A stretch of DNA of 37,084 bases from Myxococcota bacterium (GCA_028278265.1 JANQET010000307.1:1-37084); one strand, 5' to 3'; positions 8,878-18,715 are shown, numbered from the stretch's first letter. Notes: a model not told the origin generated them from the sequence alone. A program made the numbers and translations.

Positions 8878-11800
8878 CTATTGTGTCGTCTGAGTGTCAC
8901 AAAAATTGAGAATCATAAACACATCTTCCGCGCCGCTGAGTGCGTCAGTTGCGGTAAGGCGAAGCTCCACATGAGGATACGAATAGCTGACCACGGATAT
9001 CTTATTGGTTAGTATCGTTGCCGTTCCATCCGAATCCAGCTGGTAGAACCCCACACTTTCAATCGCCAAAGCCCCTGACTCGATAAAGTAGGGCAGCAGG
9101 CCCGTCACATCGAAGAGGATATTTTCACTGGGGTTGTTCGCGTCAACTATCTCCATCTCTTTCAATGCGTTGAGCTCAGTGGGAAACATCTGCTTCAGAC
9201 TGATCGATTGCCCGAGCGTCCCAAGCTTGGTCGGGTCGATAGCCCGTTTGCTCTCACCACCATCCTGTGCGGTGTACAGGATAGTGAGTATGACATCCGA
9301 AATTGTGCTGTAGTCGAATTGGGGAACAGTGGTTGGGAATTCAATCCTCCAGGTGCTATTGACGGCCCCTGCGCCTTCAAAGGGGAGAAATCGCTCGTCG
9401 TTAAAATTGAGCTCGAACATGCCGCTGTCGTTCAGTCCGTTGCTGGTGGCAATCGAGGTGGATGTGCCGGCCGAAACCGCCACCAAATCGCCGTCGTCGC
9501 TACCCGCTTGCTTGCGCACGTCTGAGCTGTCCAGCGTCAGCCTAGCGCTGATCGACGCGTAGGGGCCGGCCACACAGGGGATGGTCACGCTGACCGATTT
9601 GATCAGTCTCAAATAGTGACTGGGGAAATCCATATCAAACAGAGCTTCGGGCAAGGTAAACAGACACGAGTACCCATCGCTCGGATTCACCAATCCCTTC
9701 AGTTTCATCAATCCCTCTGGACTGACCATGGCCAACGACACCTGCTTGGTGATCTCCTGCCGTCGCTCGTTGTTTTCCAGGTAGGCCGAATCCAAGCGCT
9801 TCAGATCGTTGTGCAGTTTCTCCCCGGCCAGCAGGCCGTTGTTTAAGCTGTCCCAATTGTCGAATTTGACAAATCCCTTGCTGGCATCCTGATCGACCAG
9901 CTCGGCAAAGTAGGCCTTTTCAGTCTGTCGGGCCATTTCAAAGGCCAACTGGTAGGCCTGGAAGTAGACCCCGGCAATTTGCCCCTTCATCCAGGAGTAG
10001 AGCTGCTGGTTGGTGTACTTGTTTTTCAAGAAGGTCTCGACCTGCTGGGTGTTTTCAATCTGCAGCCGGTGGTTGTCCAGATCGTGCTGAGCAATGGCCA
10101 GGCGAATTTCCGCTGCGGCAATTTGTTTCTCAATCTGTTCCAATTCTTTGGCAGCCTGGTCTTGTTGCAGCTCCCAGTCCTCTTCCCGGCGATCGTATCC
10201 GGCCTGGATGGAGGCCAGGTTGGCGTCGTGAGAGTGTTTGGCCGCGTCGCGGCGGTTCGCGGCGGATTCGGAGTTAAAGTACGAACCAACGTTGCTCCCG
10301 CCAAAAGATGTGCTGACACCTGTGACACCTACCGAAATATTGGGCAATATGTGAGAGATAGCGGCATTTGAATCGTGAGCACCGGCACTATCCTGATATC
10401 TATGTGCTTCACTTAGCTCATCCTCATTTTCTTTTTCTTTTGCGCTGACACCGTTTTTAATCAACTCCTCATAGTGATCGAGCCGCGCCTGGGCTGTGGC
10501 CCGTGTGCGCCTAATCGATTCCAGGGTCTCGGCGGCCTCCTCGATATTGCGCTGCTTGACCCGGGTAATCGCCTCGTTCATGCTCCCTTCGTGCACAGTG
10601 CGCATCAAGGCCAACTCTTCGGCATCCTTTTTCTCCAGCGTGGAAAGTAGGGTATTGCCCAAACTCTTGACATCGTTGCAGAACTCCACCGCCTTTTGCT
10701 GCAGCACCCGGTAGCGGTAGATCGGCCTGGGTGTGTACAGATCGTTGAGCACGCTGCCGATGTCCAGCCCGGCGGCAGCGGCCTTGACCAGCAATGCCGG
10801 ATCAATCGGCGGGGCGTAGAGCGCCAGCTGGCGCACTTGGCCTTTGATGTTCATACAATTGCGGATTTTGAATAGCCGGTCTTCGACTGTGTCCCAGTAC
10901 TCCAACAGCTCGTCATTGGGTGGAACGCCCAGGTCGTTGATCGCATCAATGAAAGAATCAAAGACCGTGGCCTCTGGTTTGATTGGCGTAATGAACGAGA
11001 GTGGTCGCGCTCGATAGGCCGGGATTGCTATTTCTCCGGTAGATGGCGTGGCTTCGATAATCCGGGGACGTCGATCCAGCAACTGGGCGGCGAACATGTA
11101 GAGCTGGGATGCTTCATTGAGTGACTCCATGGTATCCCGTCGGAACAGCATATCTCCCCAGGCGATAAGGTTGTCCAAGTACATCCGCGCCGTGGCCTTC
11201 ATATAGGCCTGTTTTCTGAACCTGGCGATCAAGTGGGGATTGAACGGGTTGTTGCGCCATTGTTCCAGTAGCACTTCGATGTTCTCTTTTTCATCGATCC
11301 AGTCATAGATATCGCTATGATCAGTGCTGAGATCGTTGGCCCAAACAGCGTACTCGTAGAATGGTCTGGTTTTCCAGTAGCGCTCAGGAGCCTCACCTTC
11401 AGTAATCGTCGGGTCGAAGATGTAGTGAAACCATTTCTGCGCCTCTTCAAAGCGTTGGTTTTTGGAAAGCTCGGTGGCGATTTTCAGCGGCATATGGAAG
11501 AACAGCTCCCAATTGTAAATGCCGTAGGGAGTGGTCAAGCCGAAATCGATATCAGCGGGCAGATCCTGTAAACCGCTGTTTTGCGACCTGACCATGAGAT
11601 TGAGCCGTTTGGGTAATGGAGGCTTACCGTTTATCGGTTTGGCCCCCTGGATCTGCAGGGTTTTGTCAAAATCATCTCTGGGATCACCGAATCCCGGATC
11701 CAATAACCCGCTGATACCGTACCGGTTGATCTGCTTGATAAACTGACATGAGAAGGGATGGTAAAACGCCAAAGCCTCGTATCCCTTGCCGATCCATTTG

Positions 11801-14800
11801 GAGGAATTGAGCCACCAAGGTGGTACCTCTTTCAATTGATCATCGCCGTGGGGCTTGTAAAACGGCTCCTCCGGAACAACCCGGTGCCCCACATCGGCGC
11901 TCCAGCCTGAGCTCGGCGTCGCGAGCAATTGCGCCCGTGAAACCGAGTTTTCATCGCCAGAGCTCGCTCGCAGCGAAATCACATCTGCCTCTGGTTTGTA
12001 CATGTCGTAGGGAGTGACCAAGATGGTGTGCTTCTTGTTCATGACCGCAAAAGGGGACTCCGCCATGAAGAACGGATCCTGGTAGGCAGGTAAGATACTG
12101 TATTCTCTGAGCGCCTTCTCTCTGTTTTTCCCGTACAGTTTGAGCCACCCATTCCGATAACTCGCCTTGTTCTTGAAGCTCTTGGCATAGGTCCCGTGTC
12201 CGATAAAATTGCCGTTACCGTATTTTTCCATCAAATTGAGCATCGGTCCGCTTTTCTTGGTGTGCTCGAACCGGATACCGTTGCGAAAGGTCTTTACCGG
12301 CTTGGTAAATACGCAATAATCGATCAGCGACTCGCCCCATCGCTTGAGCTCGCCGGTGCAGCCATCCATGGTAAACCCGCCGACAATGATGCTGGACATC
12401 ATCCCTGAATACGATGCAAAGGCTCGGTCCAAGTAGTCGATGACTTTGTTACTCGTCAATCTCGACAGCAGTGCATTGGAATGGGAACCCTTGTTCTTTT
12501 CGTTTGCACCGGGATACCACCCGGCATAGATCACGCCGATTTTCAGCTCGTTGTCCTCGTTGATATTCAATTTGAAATAGAAATCGTCCTCACCGTAGAC
12601 AAGGCCCTTTTTCTCGTATGCCTTTACCAGCTTTTCCCAGTCCTCTTCTTTCTGCTTGTCATAGGCACGAAACGGCTGAACATCCTGCCGAGTCCGGATA
12701 TGACCACCCTCGTTGATCCATTCCTGATTTCGCTTGATCTCTTCGATTACATCCCAGGGCAGTTCAAACGGCTCATCCTTATCCTGAGTACCGGTGTGAT
12801 GATCGTCTTCATCCCTCGCGTTGATCCTCTCCCTAATAAAATTCCTGACCAACCCGGACAATTCTGTGCTAGTGACTTTGTCCTTTGAAAAGATCGGGGT
12901 GGACCACTTATCCCCTTGGTAGATGCTCCAGAAGAATTGGACTTCAACGTACTCGTCCTGCAATTTGAAATCGGAGGAGTACTTGGTAGTGGTTTTTTTT
13001 GTGAACTGAGGCCAGAAAAGGTAGAGCCGACGATTGTACACCACCGGAAGAATCTGGTTGCTGTTGATGTCCAGGCCGATGGCCTCCCATGGCGTCCAAA
13101 CACCCCGTTCGAGTCGCCGATAGTAGTAGGTTTGGGCGATATTCTTGGCGCGGCCAAAAACGTGGAGAGTATGGTTGGTCAAATAAGCGTATCTGGACTC
13201 TGGTGGATTTGCATCTCCTGCTTGGTTAATCGGGGCAACCAATTGGTAATTCGCGTCTGGATAGTGGTACTCCTTGTATAATCCGCAAATCTCCAAATTT
13301 GAAGTATCGTCCAGTTTTCGAAGATAGTTGATGTATGCTTTTTCCACGTTGGCATCGGTAATTTCGTTTTGCAGCAGATCGCCTTCAAATTCTTTATAAA
13401 ACGGCGTTTTGTCGTCTCTCAGATCCGGTAGGATCCAGTTTTCCGGATAAACGAAAACCTTGCGGTTGGCCTCCCACAATCGATAGTTCTTGCGCCACTT
13501 CCATTGTTCGATGAACTGACGATTCAGCTTGACGATGTTTTCCGCTGAATCCATGACCTCTTCCAATCCGATTAACAATCGCTGAATAAAGGCTTGGACC
13601 GACGAGATGGCCAACTTGGTTCTGGAGGTCATGAAGCATGGTGCCATTTCATAGTCGACTAGGTAGTACTCATATAGATCGTGCATCTCGTCGAAATGTT
13701 TGATTCCGGCCACATGGTAGCTCTGCAAGATATCCCGTTGCTCGAGGCGAAGTTTGTTCCTCTCCGGTGGAAATAACTCATATCTCTGCTCATCTGTGAA
13801 CAAGGATTTAACGTGATTTTTGATCTCGTCGGTGACTTTAACAATCCCGTTAAAGTTGTCCCAACCGTAAGCTTTGCTCCATCTCCAGCACAACGATGCT
13901 GGAGAGCAGCTGAGCTCTGCCAGCAAATCAACCGCCGCTGAAACGCGTAATTCTTCAATGAGACCGAACGCTTCGGCGAGTTTGACCAACCAGCGGTGAT
14001 GAGCATACTCGCCTGGCGCAAAATTATATCCCGTTTTGCGTTCGCCCGATGTGGAACCGCCGAGGAGAAACTCCAGCGAATCCCGTTGCCAGCCGGTATA
14101 CTCGACCAGGGCATCGATCATCTCATCGAAGGTGTCAAAATTCACCGGTTTCCAGTCTTCGGAAATCGGATGGAAAAAATCATAAAGAGACCATGTTTCA
14201 TGCGGCTCAAATCGTTGGATCAGCGCGTCGAATTCTTTCATTTTAAGCAGCCCATCGGCTGTCATTTCGACGAATTGCAATGGGCTCCAGGAATATAGCT
14301 CTTCGGACTCAAAGTAGATTAGCATCTGGTCCGTGATCTGGAGTGCAGAAGAAAGCAGACCAAATTTGATGAGCTCCCGATTTACGATGTCAAATTTGTC
14401 TATCAGCTTGGTTGATGGGAGATCGGCATCGACGAAATCTGCGCTGACCAAGTAGTCAATCAAAGAAATATATTCGGCGGGATCGTCGTTGTCTTCGCCT
14501 GAGGTATCGCCGATGGGATCAGCATCACTGAGGTGGAAAACGTTGTGGATGGTCACGCTGAGCAAATGGCGCATCGCCCAGGGGTCAATGGTGTACTTCA
14601 CCGCAAAAATCTGCGCTACGTGCTGTCTCAGTATCGCTCTCAAAACGTATTCAATTCGGCTGTTCTTGTTCGGGACTTCAACCAAATCTTCGTTTGGTTC
14701 AGTTTCATGAAATTGGGCAATTGCTTCAGTCGAATCGGCAAAACGTATGAAGTATTGGTTAACAAAGTTTGCCTCAATAGAATCTGGGTCGTTCGTATCG

Positions 14801-15186
14801 AATCCGTACTCTACTATAGTCATTGCCCGATTGATCAAGCTAGCTTTGGGCTCTAGCTCGTTATCAGTGAAGACGGTCTCGAGTTTTCGTTCGATCAGAG
14901 GTAGCATCAGCGCCAACTTTTGTCTTTCCAGCTCAGGTTTGTCCTCGTCCGCAGCGTCTTCAATTTGCTTATTGATTGAGTTAATGTCGTCATACGGCAG
15001 CCGTTCGTGCGAAACGACTTCTCGCAGCTCATTGAGAAACGTCAACAGATCCCGCTCGGCGGGATATTTTGAGTATTCAAATTGGTCGATGATGCCGAGT
15101 AAGTACTGTGCATCTTCAACCGCTAGCCCAATCTCGTTGAACGCTTGAACTTTTGGTAAATTCCAAGAGATCACTGGGTGAGACAA
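8878..15186 (-). CDS. TcA toxin subunit, C-terminal part (pore, receptor-binding and TcB-binding regions)
   Basis: A 2102-aa ORF carrying most of TcA, the pentameric pore and injection subunit of Tc toxins. At about 440-640 it has the hallmark block (SYHVAGIKHFDEMHDLYEYY, TSRTKLAISSVQ, LWEANRKVFVYPENW, LRDDKTPFYKEFE). A beta-rich middle follows. At about 1545-1850 come long heptad-like helices (EQIEKQIAAAEIRLAIAQHD, then FLKNKYTNQQLYSWM and YFQAYQLAFEMAR), matching the TcA TcB-binding region, and a C-terminal beta-sandwich closes the protein. The apparent TTG start directly follows an in-frame TAA (15187-15189) and has no Shine-Dalgarno. The protein aligns naturally as a continuation of the preceding ORF after one base is skipped at 15151-15154. 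So it is probably the downstream half of a frameshifted gene, although naturally split TcA pairs such as YenA1/YenA2 are known. Confidence 0.85.
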   Translation of the reverse strand: MSHPVISWNLPKVQAFNEIGLAVEDAQYLLGIIDQFEYSKYPAERDLLTFLNELREVVSHERLPYDDINSINKQIEDAADEDKPELERQKLALMLPLIERKLETVFTDNELEPKASLINRAMTIVEYGFDTNDPDSIEANFVNQYFIRFADSTEAIAQFHETEPNEDLVEVPNKNSRIEYVLRAILRQHVAQIFAVKYTIDPWAMRHLLSVTIHNVFHLSDADPIGDTSGEDNDDPAEYISLIDYLVSADFVDADLPSTKLIDKFDIVNRELIKFGLLSSALQITDQMLIYFESEELYSWSPLQFVEMTADGLLKMKEFDALIQRFEPHETWSLYDFFHPISEDWKPVNFDTFDEMIDALVEYTGWQRDSLEFLLGGSTSGERKTGYNFAPGEYAHHRWLVKLAEAFGLIEELRVSAAVDLLAELSCSPASLCWRWSKAYGWDNFNGIVKVTDEIKNHVKSLFTDEQRYELFPPERNKLRLEQRDILQSYHVAGIKHFDEMHDLYEYYLVDYEMAPCFMTSRTKLAISSVQAFIQRLLIGLEEVMDSAENIVKLNRQFIEQWKWRKNYRLWEANRKVFVYPENWILPDLRDDKTPFYKEFEGDLLQNEITDANVEKAYINYLRKLDDTSNLEICGLYKEYHYPDANYQLVAPINQAGDANPPESRYAYLTNHTLHVFGRAKNIAQTYYYRRLERGVWTPWEAIGLDINSNQILPVVYNRRLYLFWPQFTKKTTTKYSSDFKLQDEYVEVQFFWSIYQGDKWSTPIFSKDKVTSTELSGLVRNFIRERINARDEDDHHTGTQDKDEPFELPWDVIEEIKRNQEWINEGGHIRTRQDVQPFRAYDKQKEEDWEKLVKAYEKKGLVYGEDDFYFKLNINEDNELKIGVIYAGWYPGANEKNKGSHSNALLSRLTSNKVIDYLDRAFASYSGMMSSIIVGGFTMDGCTGELKRWGESLIDYCVFTKPVKTFRNGIRFEHTKKSGPMLNLMEKYGNGNFIGHGTYAKSFKNKASYRNGWLKLYGKNREKALREYSILPAYQDPFFMAESPFAVMNKKHTILVTPYDMYKPEADVISLRASSGDENSVSRAQLLATPSSGWSADVGHRVVPEEPFYKPHGDDQLKEVPPWWLNSSKWIGKGYEALAFYHPFSCQFIKQINRYGISGLLDPGFGDPRDDFDKTLQIQGAKPINGKPPLPKRLNLMVRSQNSGLQDLPADIDFGLTTPYGIYNWELFFHMPLKIATELSKNQRFEEAQKWFHYIFDPTITEGEAPERYWKTRPFYEYAVWANDLSTDHSDIYDWIDEKENIEVLLEQWRNNPFNPHLIARFRKQAYMKATARMYLDNLIAWGDMLFRRDTMESLNEASQLYMFAAQLLDRRPRIIEATPSTGEIAIPAYRARPLSFITPIKPEATVFDSFIDAINDLGVPPNDELLEYWDTVEDRLFKIRNCMNIKGQVRQLALYAPPIDPALLVKAAAAGLDIGSVLNDLYTPRPIYRYRVLQQKAVEFCNDVKSLGNTLLSTLEKKDAEELALMRTVHEGSMNEAITRVKQRNIEEAAETLESIRRTRATAQARLDHYEELIKNGVSAKEKENEDELSEAHRYQDSAGAHDSNAAISHILPNISVGVTGVSTSFGGSNVGSYFNSESAANRRDAAKHSHDANLASIQAGYDRREEDWELQQDQAAKELEQIEKQIAAAEIRLAIAQHDLDNHRLQIENTQQVETFLKNKYTNQQLYSWMKGQIAGVYFQAYQLAFEMARQTEKAYFAELVDQDASKGFVKFDNWDSLNNGLLAGEKLHNDLKRLDSAYLENNERRQEITKQVSLAMVSPEGLMKLKGLVNPSDGYSCLFTLPEALFDMDFPSHYLRLIKSVSVTIPCVAGPYASISARLTLDSSDVRKQAGSDDGDLVAVSAGTSTSIATSNGLNDSGMFELNFNDERFLPFEGAGAVNSTWRIEFPTTVPQFDYSTISDVILTILYTAQDGGESKRAIDPTKLGTLGQSISLKQMFPTELNALKEMEIVDANNPSENILFDVTGLLPYFIESGALAIESVGFYQLDSDGTATILTNKISVVSYSYPHVELRLTATDALSGAEDVFMILNFCDTQTTQ

Positions 15187-18100
15187 TTATCGTGTCATTT
15201 GGATCTTGAAATCCGAAAAATTCTTTGAATGTACTGTAGTCATTTTTGGCTATGCCGAGTGCCTTGGTCAGGTGGTTGTCGATGAACAGCTTCTGGTAAG
15301 CGGTATTGGCTCGCCAATAGTCGAGCAGCAGCTCGATGTCCAGGTTGAGCTCGGTTTCCAGTCGGTTGAGCGCGGCCAACTGGATCACGTTCTCGCCGAT
15401 TCCATTATTAGGGGCCAAATCGATCCCCAGCAATTGAACCGATTTGTCCAAAACCTTTGCTGACCAACCGGTCTTTCTCATGATTAGGCGTGCACGGTAT
15501 AAAACGATCCAGTTGCGTGTTATATTGACCTTAAAAACTGCTCCATCGATATCACACGGCAATGTTGAATCGTATTTAATTGCCAGAGACGATAGTAAGT
15601 GACTACAGTCAATGAAGGTCAATAGTTCATCGTAAGTCATGAACGTCTTCTTGAGGAACCGAGCAACATTTTCAAAATCTGGTGCATGACCATAATATGC
15701 GCCCAGCAACAAATCGTGCTCTTCTTGAGAACCCGCTGGATCAAATGGCTTCGTGACCCATGTTTGATCCATCTCAGAGAGGCCCAGGTATCGGCATGCG
15801 TTATCAAGCATATCTATTTGATTCTGAGCACCATCTGTCGAGTCCATTCGACATACCTCTGTGAGCCGATGCCGAGGCACTCCGGCTAATCCCAGATAGA
15901 TGGTCGCTTCCCTGGACCACAAATCAAAGTTCCAGGGGTAGGTGACATCACGAAGGGTTTTATAAGCTTTTTTATGAACCGCGGGAAATATGATGTCGGG
16001 CTCTACTTTTAACTCTTCTGCTGAGTGTGTGGTGAGATATTTTTTGTATTCATCCATTTCTCCCGGAACAAACCTGCCTGCTATGATCAGTTCGAAGATT
16101 TCGTTTGTCAGATCGACGTACGGCATCGGGGTCATGGAACTCTGATGACTGTTGGTCAAGCGACTGATTCCCGGCCGTCGCGAGTCGAGCTCTTTGAAAC
16201 ACGCTTGTTCAGGATCAGCTTTCTTGAGGAAAGTCAGGCAGTCTTGGAGGTACGCATAAGGGCCCAACGCCGATTTGCTATATTCGAGTTTGCAGCTGTC
16301 TTTGAGGCCGAAGATGTGATTGTACTCGTGCTCGGCCAGTTTGAGTTCGAGCGCAAAAAAGGTCTCTTCCCCGTGCAGGCTCGAGAAGTGTTGGTATGTT
16401 TCCAGGGCAATGGTGCTTTCGATCTCTTCTGATACTTTGGCCACAAAAGTCTGCTCGCCTTCGGCGATAATTTGAGTCGAGGTTTGAAAACCCTTGTTCC
16501 ACAGAGCCTTGAGTACGGAAAATTTGTCCTCTATCTTGTCCCCCGGAAGCAAGCGGTACATCTTTTCGAAGTTCTTCAGCTCCTTGGCAGCGTTCGCATC
16601 CAGAGTCCCGTCCCGATCGGTTAGATAAGTGACAACGTCGTTGATGCGGAGATCAAATTTGGAATCCGCGTCATAGTGCTCGGTGTTTGGATCGCTTGTA
16701 TTGAAGTGAACGGTATAGAATTCGAAAAGGCCCGGCGTGACCTGTTGAGCGAGTTTCATTAGGTCAATCAGCTTGGCATTGTAATAGGCGTCAATGGCGG
16801 CATAGTAGAGGTGTTCTTTGTATGGGGCCGCTTCCATCGATGAAGGCGCCCCCACCGCATCCACCGCACCGTTCCAATCCGACGCTGAGAGTTCTGGAAA
16901 CGAATAATCGACGACCTGTCTCGGCCTGGTTAGGCCTTGGGTCTGGTAAAGGTATTCGATTAGATCAAAATGATCGAGCGTTAGCGCGGACAGGAAGAAT
17001 ATAAACTTGAGCTGGGGCACCACATCAGTGGGCGCGGAGTCGGTGAAAAACGGGGAGGCCTGTTTAAGCACCTCCCAAAAGGTGGGATTGGTACTCTTGT
17101 ACTGTTTGAATTTCTCGACAAAAATACCCCGTTCGGCTTGATGCGCATCGTCAATGACCAAGCCCAACAGTTGCGTCAAAAAATCTTCGTCCTCGATGAC
17201 AGGGACGACATCAATGTCGATGTGAGCAAACAAAGCATCCAAAAATGCGCTGATCGCTGCTACAAGCTCAGCATTGTTCAGCTCTTCACCGAGCGTAATC
17301 AGGTCTTTGCCGATCGTTTCGTCATCGATCGCTTTGAGGATCACTTCCTGCAGCTCATCCCTCTCGTATTCAGCCAGCGCGCCCAGCGCCTGGGGCAGCT
17401 TGTTCCGGAACAGACCGTAAAACGGCTGGGGTACCACAACACCGGGTTGGCTGATCGATTCAACCAATAACCGAGATGTGGCGTAGTTTTGCAGCTGGGC
17501 AAACTCCACCTCGATTTTACCGGCCAGGGCGATCAGCTCAGCATTGGTCACTGATGTCAGATCGAGCCCGTCCAACTCGGTGCCGACCCGCTGGTGCACG
17601 AGGTGAAATTCTGAGGGGAACTCATCCGGAGTGTCGGCTTCCAGCAGGAAACTGAGCTTCAAATGCTGCGGGGCCGGCGAGATCAGCCCTGAGGTGAGCA
17701 CCGGCTCTGCGCTTGGATCGGCTGCTGGCTCGAAGACCTCGATCTCCAAATTAGCGAGTTTGCCGAACAACATATCCTGAGTGTAGATAATCTGGAAAAA
17801 GCCATCCTCATTGGTGACCATCTCCCCCAGCGCGGTGCGGCCTCCCAACTTTCGGTCATAGGCCTTTACTGTGTACCCTTGAGCAGGTGTCCTGTCGTGC
17901 TGGAGCACATTTCCCGACACGCTGTGTTCGTCCTCACTGGGCTGCTCATCCCCATCGCTGTGGGGGCGAACCTCGATCTTCACCTGGTGAGTGCCCGCAC
18001 AAGGGAAGAAAAGCAGTGAATTAAAGGTGCTTTTTAGGAGAAACCCCTTGCTGTCGTATATTTTAAAGTAGAAATAGGGGGCTTCTTCGTATGGGCTATC

Positions 18101-18322
18101 GTGCCAGTCCCAATAGCCCAGGCAGAAGTTGACCCGGCCGTCCTCGTCGGTCACCTCGTCTTTAATGTGGTCGTCTGTACAGTCGGAGACGACACAACCC
18201 GGATTGTACTTGGGCCCTTTGTCCACCGCGTCTCTCTCCCACAGTTCTACTTTTAGGCCGTTCAACGGCTCTCCGGTGTCCTGATGAATGATCGTGCCTT
18301 GAATATACCAATTGCTACTCAT
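15116..18322 (-). CDS. TcA toxin subunit, N-terminal part with two transthyretin-like domains and VRP1 region
   Basis: A 1068-aa protein starting at ATG 18322 with a strong AGGAGGG Shine-Dalgarno. Residues 1-110 and about 130-235 look like two transthyretin/carboxypeptidase-regulatory-like beta domains (TGEPLNGLKVELWERD with TDEDGRVNF; then a second with LGEMVTNEDGFFQIIY). An all-helical TcA shell follows. It includes the VRP1/SpvA-type signature at about 669-705 (SKSALGPYAYLQDCLTFLKK, then SRRPGISRL and PYVDLTNEIFELII). The last segment in the TcA register is DLLEFTK; the next 12 residues come from reading in the wrong frame. The overlap with the following ORF is 71 nt. Removing one base from the A4 run (T4 at 15151-15154 on the plus strand) joins LLEFTK to VQAFNEIGLAVEDAQYLL and gives one protein of about 3147 aa. 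Confidence 0.85.
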   Translation of the reverse strand: MSSNWYIQGTIIHQDTGEPLNGLKVELWERDAVDKGPKYNPGCVVSDCTDDHIKDEVTDEDGRVNFCLGYWDWHDSPYEEAPYFYFKIYDSKGFLLKSTFNSLLFFPCAGTHQVKIEVRPHSDGDEQPSEDEHSVSGNVLQHDRTPAQGYTVKAYDRKLGGRTALGEMVTNEDGFFQIIYTQDMLFGKLANLEIEVFEPAADPSAEPVLTSGLISPAPQHLKLSFLLEADTPDEFPSEFHLVHQRVGTELDGLDLTSVTNAELIALAGKIEVEFAQLQNYATSRLLVESISQPGVVVPQPFYGLFRNKLPQALGALAEYERDELQEVILKAIDDETIGKDLITLGEELNNAELVAAISAFLDALFAHIDIDVVPVIEDEDFLTQLLGLVIDDAHQAERGIFVEKFKQYKSTNPTFWEVLKQASPFFTDSAPTDVVPQLKFIFFLSALTLDHFDLIEYLYQTQGLTRPRQVVDYSFPELSASDWNGAVDAVGAPSSMEAAPYKEHLYYAAIDAYYNAKLIDLMKLAQQVTPGLFEFYTVHFNTSDPNTEHYDADSKFDLRINDVVTYLTDRDGTLDANAAKELKNFEKMYRLLPGDKIEDKFSVLKALWNKGFQTSTQIIAEGEQTFVAKVSEEIESTIALETYQHFSSLHGEETFFALELKLAEHEYNHIFGLKDSCKLEYSKSALGPYAYLQDCLTFLKKADPEQACFKELDSRRPGISRLTNSHQSSMTPMPYVDLTNEIFELIIAGRFVPGEMDEYKKYLTTHSAEELKVEPDIIFPAVHKKAYKTLRDVTYPWNFDLWSREATIYLGLAGVPRHRLTEVCRMDSTDGAQNQIDMLDNACRYLGLSEMDQTWVTKPFDPAGSQEEHDLLLGAYYGHAPDFENVARFLKKTFMTYDELLTFIDCSHLLSSLAIKYDSTLPCDIDGAVFKVNITRNWIVLYRARLIMRKTGWSAKVLDKSVQLLGIDLAPNNGIGENVIQLAALNRLETELNLDIELLLDYWRANTAYQKLFIDNHLTKALGIAKNDYSTFKEFFGFQDPNDTIIVSPSDLLEFTKSSSVQRDWASG
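15148..15157 (-). other. Probable +1 frameshift site in tcA (A4 homopolymer)
   Basis: On the minus strand the sequence reads ttt acc aaa a gtt caa. The upstream TcA frame uses aaa then agt and stops 12 codons later. The downstream TcA frame resumes at gtt (15150). One extra A in the run at 15151-15154 explains the whole split. This may be a real mutation, a sequencing indel or a slippage site. No canonical slippery motif or downstream pseudoknot is obvious. Confidence 0.7.
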
Positions 18323-18326
18323 GTTG

Positions 18327-18333
18327 CCCTCCT
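18327..18333 (-). promoter_or_regulatory. Strong Shine-Dalgarno of the Tc operon
   Basis: AGGAGGG lies 4 nt before the ATG at 18322 on the minus strand. It fixes the start of the TcA N-terminal ORF and argues against a longer reading frame. Confidence 0.7.
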
Positions 18334-18340
18334 ACAATGA

Positions 18341-18357
18341 AAATCCGGTGAGGATTT
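18341..18357 (-). promoter_or_regulatory. Leader hairpin upstream of the Tc operon start
   Basis: AAATCC (18341-18346) and GGATTT (18352-18357) form a 6-bp perfect stem with a 5-nt loop, ending 8 nt from the Shine-Dalgarno of the TcA gene. A hairpin here could modulate translation initiation; this is inference from position only. Confidence 0.35.
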
Positions 18358-18360
18358 AAG

Positions 18361-18391
18361 CTCATTTGTCAATGAATCCACCCGAAATGAG
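18361..18391. promoter_or_regulatory. Inverted repeat CTCATTT-N17-AAATGAG upstream of the Tc operon
   Basis: Perfect 7-bp arms at 18361-18367 and 18385-18391 flank a TTGACA-like hexamer (minus strand, 18367-18372). No matching -10 box is visible downstream of that hexamer. The rest of 18323-18715 holds no convincing gene or promoter. The site could be an operator for a Tc regulator encoded elsewhere. Confidence 0.35.
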
Positions 18392-18694
18392 ACCTCAGTC
18401 CCTTCGTTTTCCTGTCTGCTCAGAACCTTACTATAAACCAAAACCGCTGACAGGGAGAAAAAATTCCCACCAGCTCGCTTTTTATACACAAAATTGAACG
18501 AATCCGCTGACCGTTCGCTCACTGTGTTGTGGGTGTGTTGACCTGGATGGTCGTGGTCAATGTAGGAACTCCGTCGGATGACAATGGGGCGCAAGAAAGG
18601 GGATTGGACCAAGGCGCGAAAAAACTTTCACAAATGCATGAAAGACATTGGATGTTCTGACAGCAATATCAAAAGCGCCACCATTCCCAATAAA

Positions 18695-18712
18695 TGCAAT
18701 TGTTGAATTGCA
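18695..18712 (-). terminator. Weak hairpin just after the exported hydrolase gene
   Basis: TGCAAT (18695-18700) and ATTGCA (18707-18712) form a 6-bp stem with a 6-nt loop, 3 nt past the stop codon at 18716-18718 on the minus strand. It is followed by TTTATT. The stem is AT-rich and the U-tract short, so termination would be weak at best. Confidence 0.25.
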
Positions 18713-18715
18713 AGA

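Noticed and set aside
8878..18322. TcA as a natural two-subunit pair like YenA1/YenA2
   Set aside because: Kept only as an alternative: the second frame has no ribosome binding site and removal of one base restores continuous TcA sequence at the junction.
18319..18612. 97-codon frame upstream of and overlapping the TcA start
   Set aside because: No recognisable motif or Shine-Dalgarno, and it runs through the inverted repeats of the leader; more likely non-coding.
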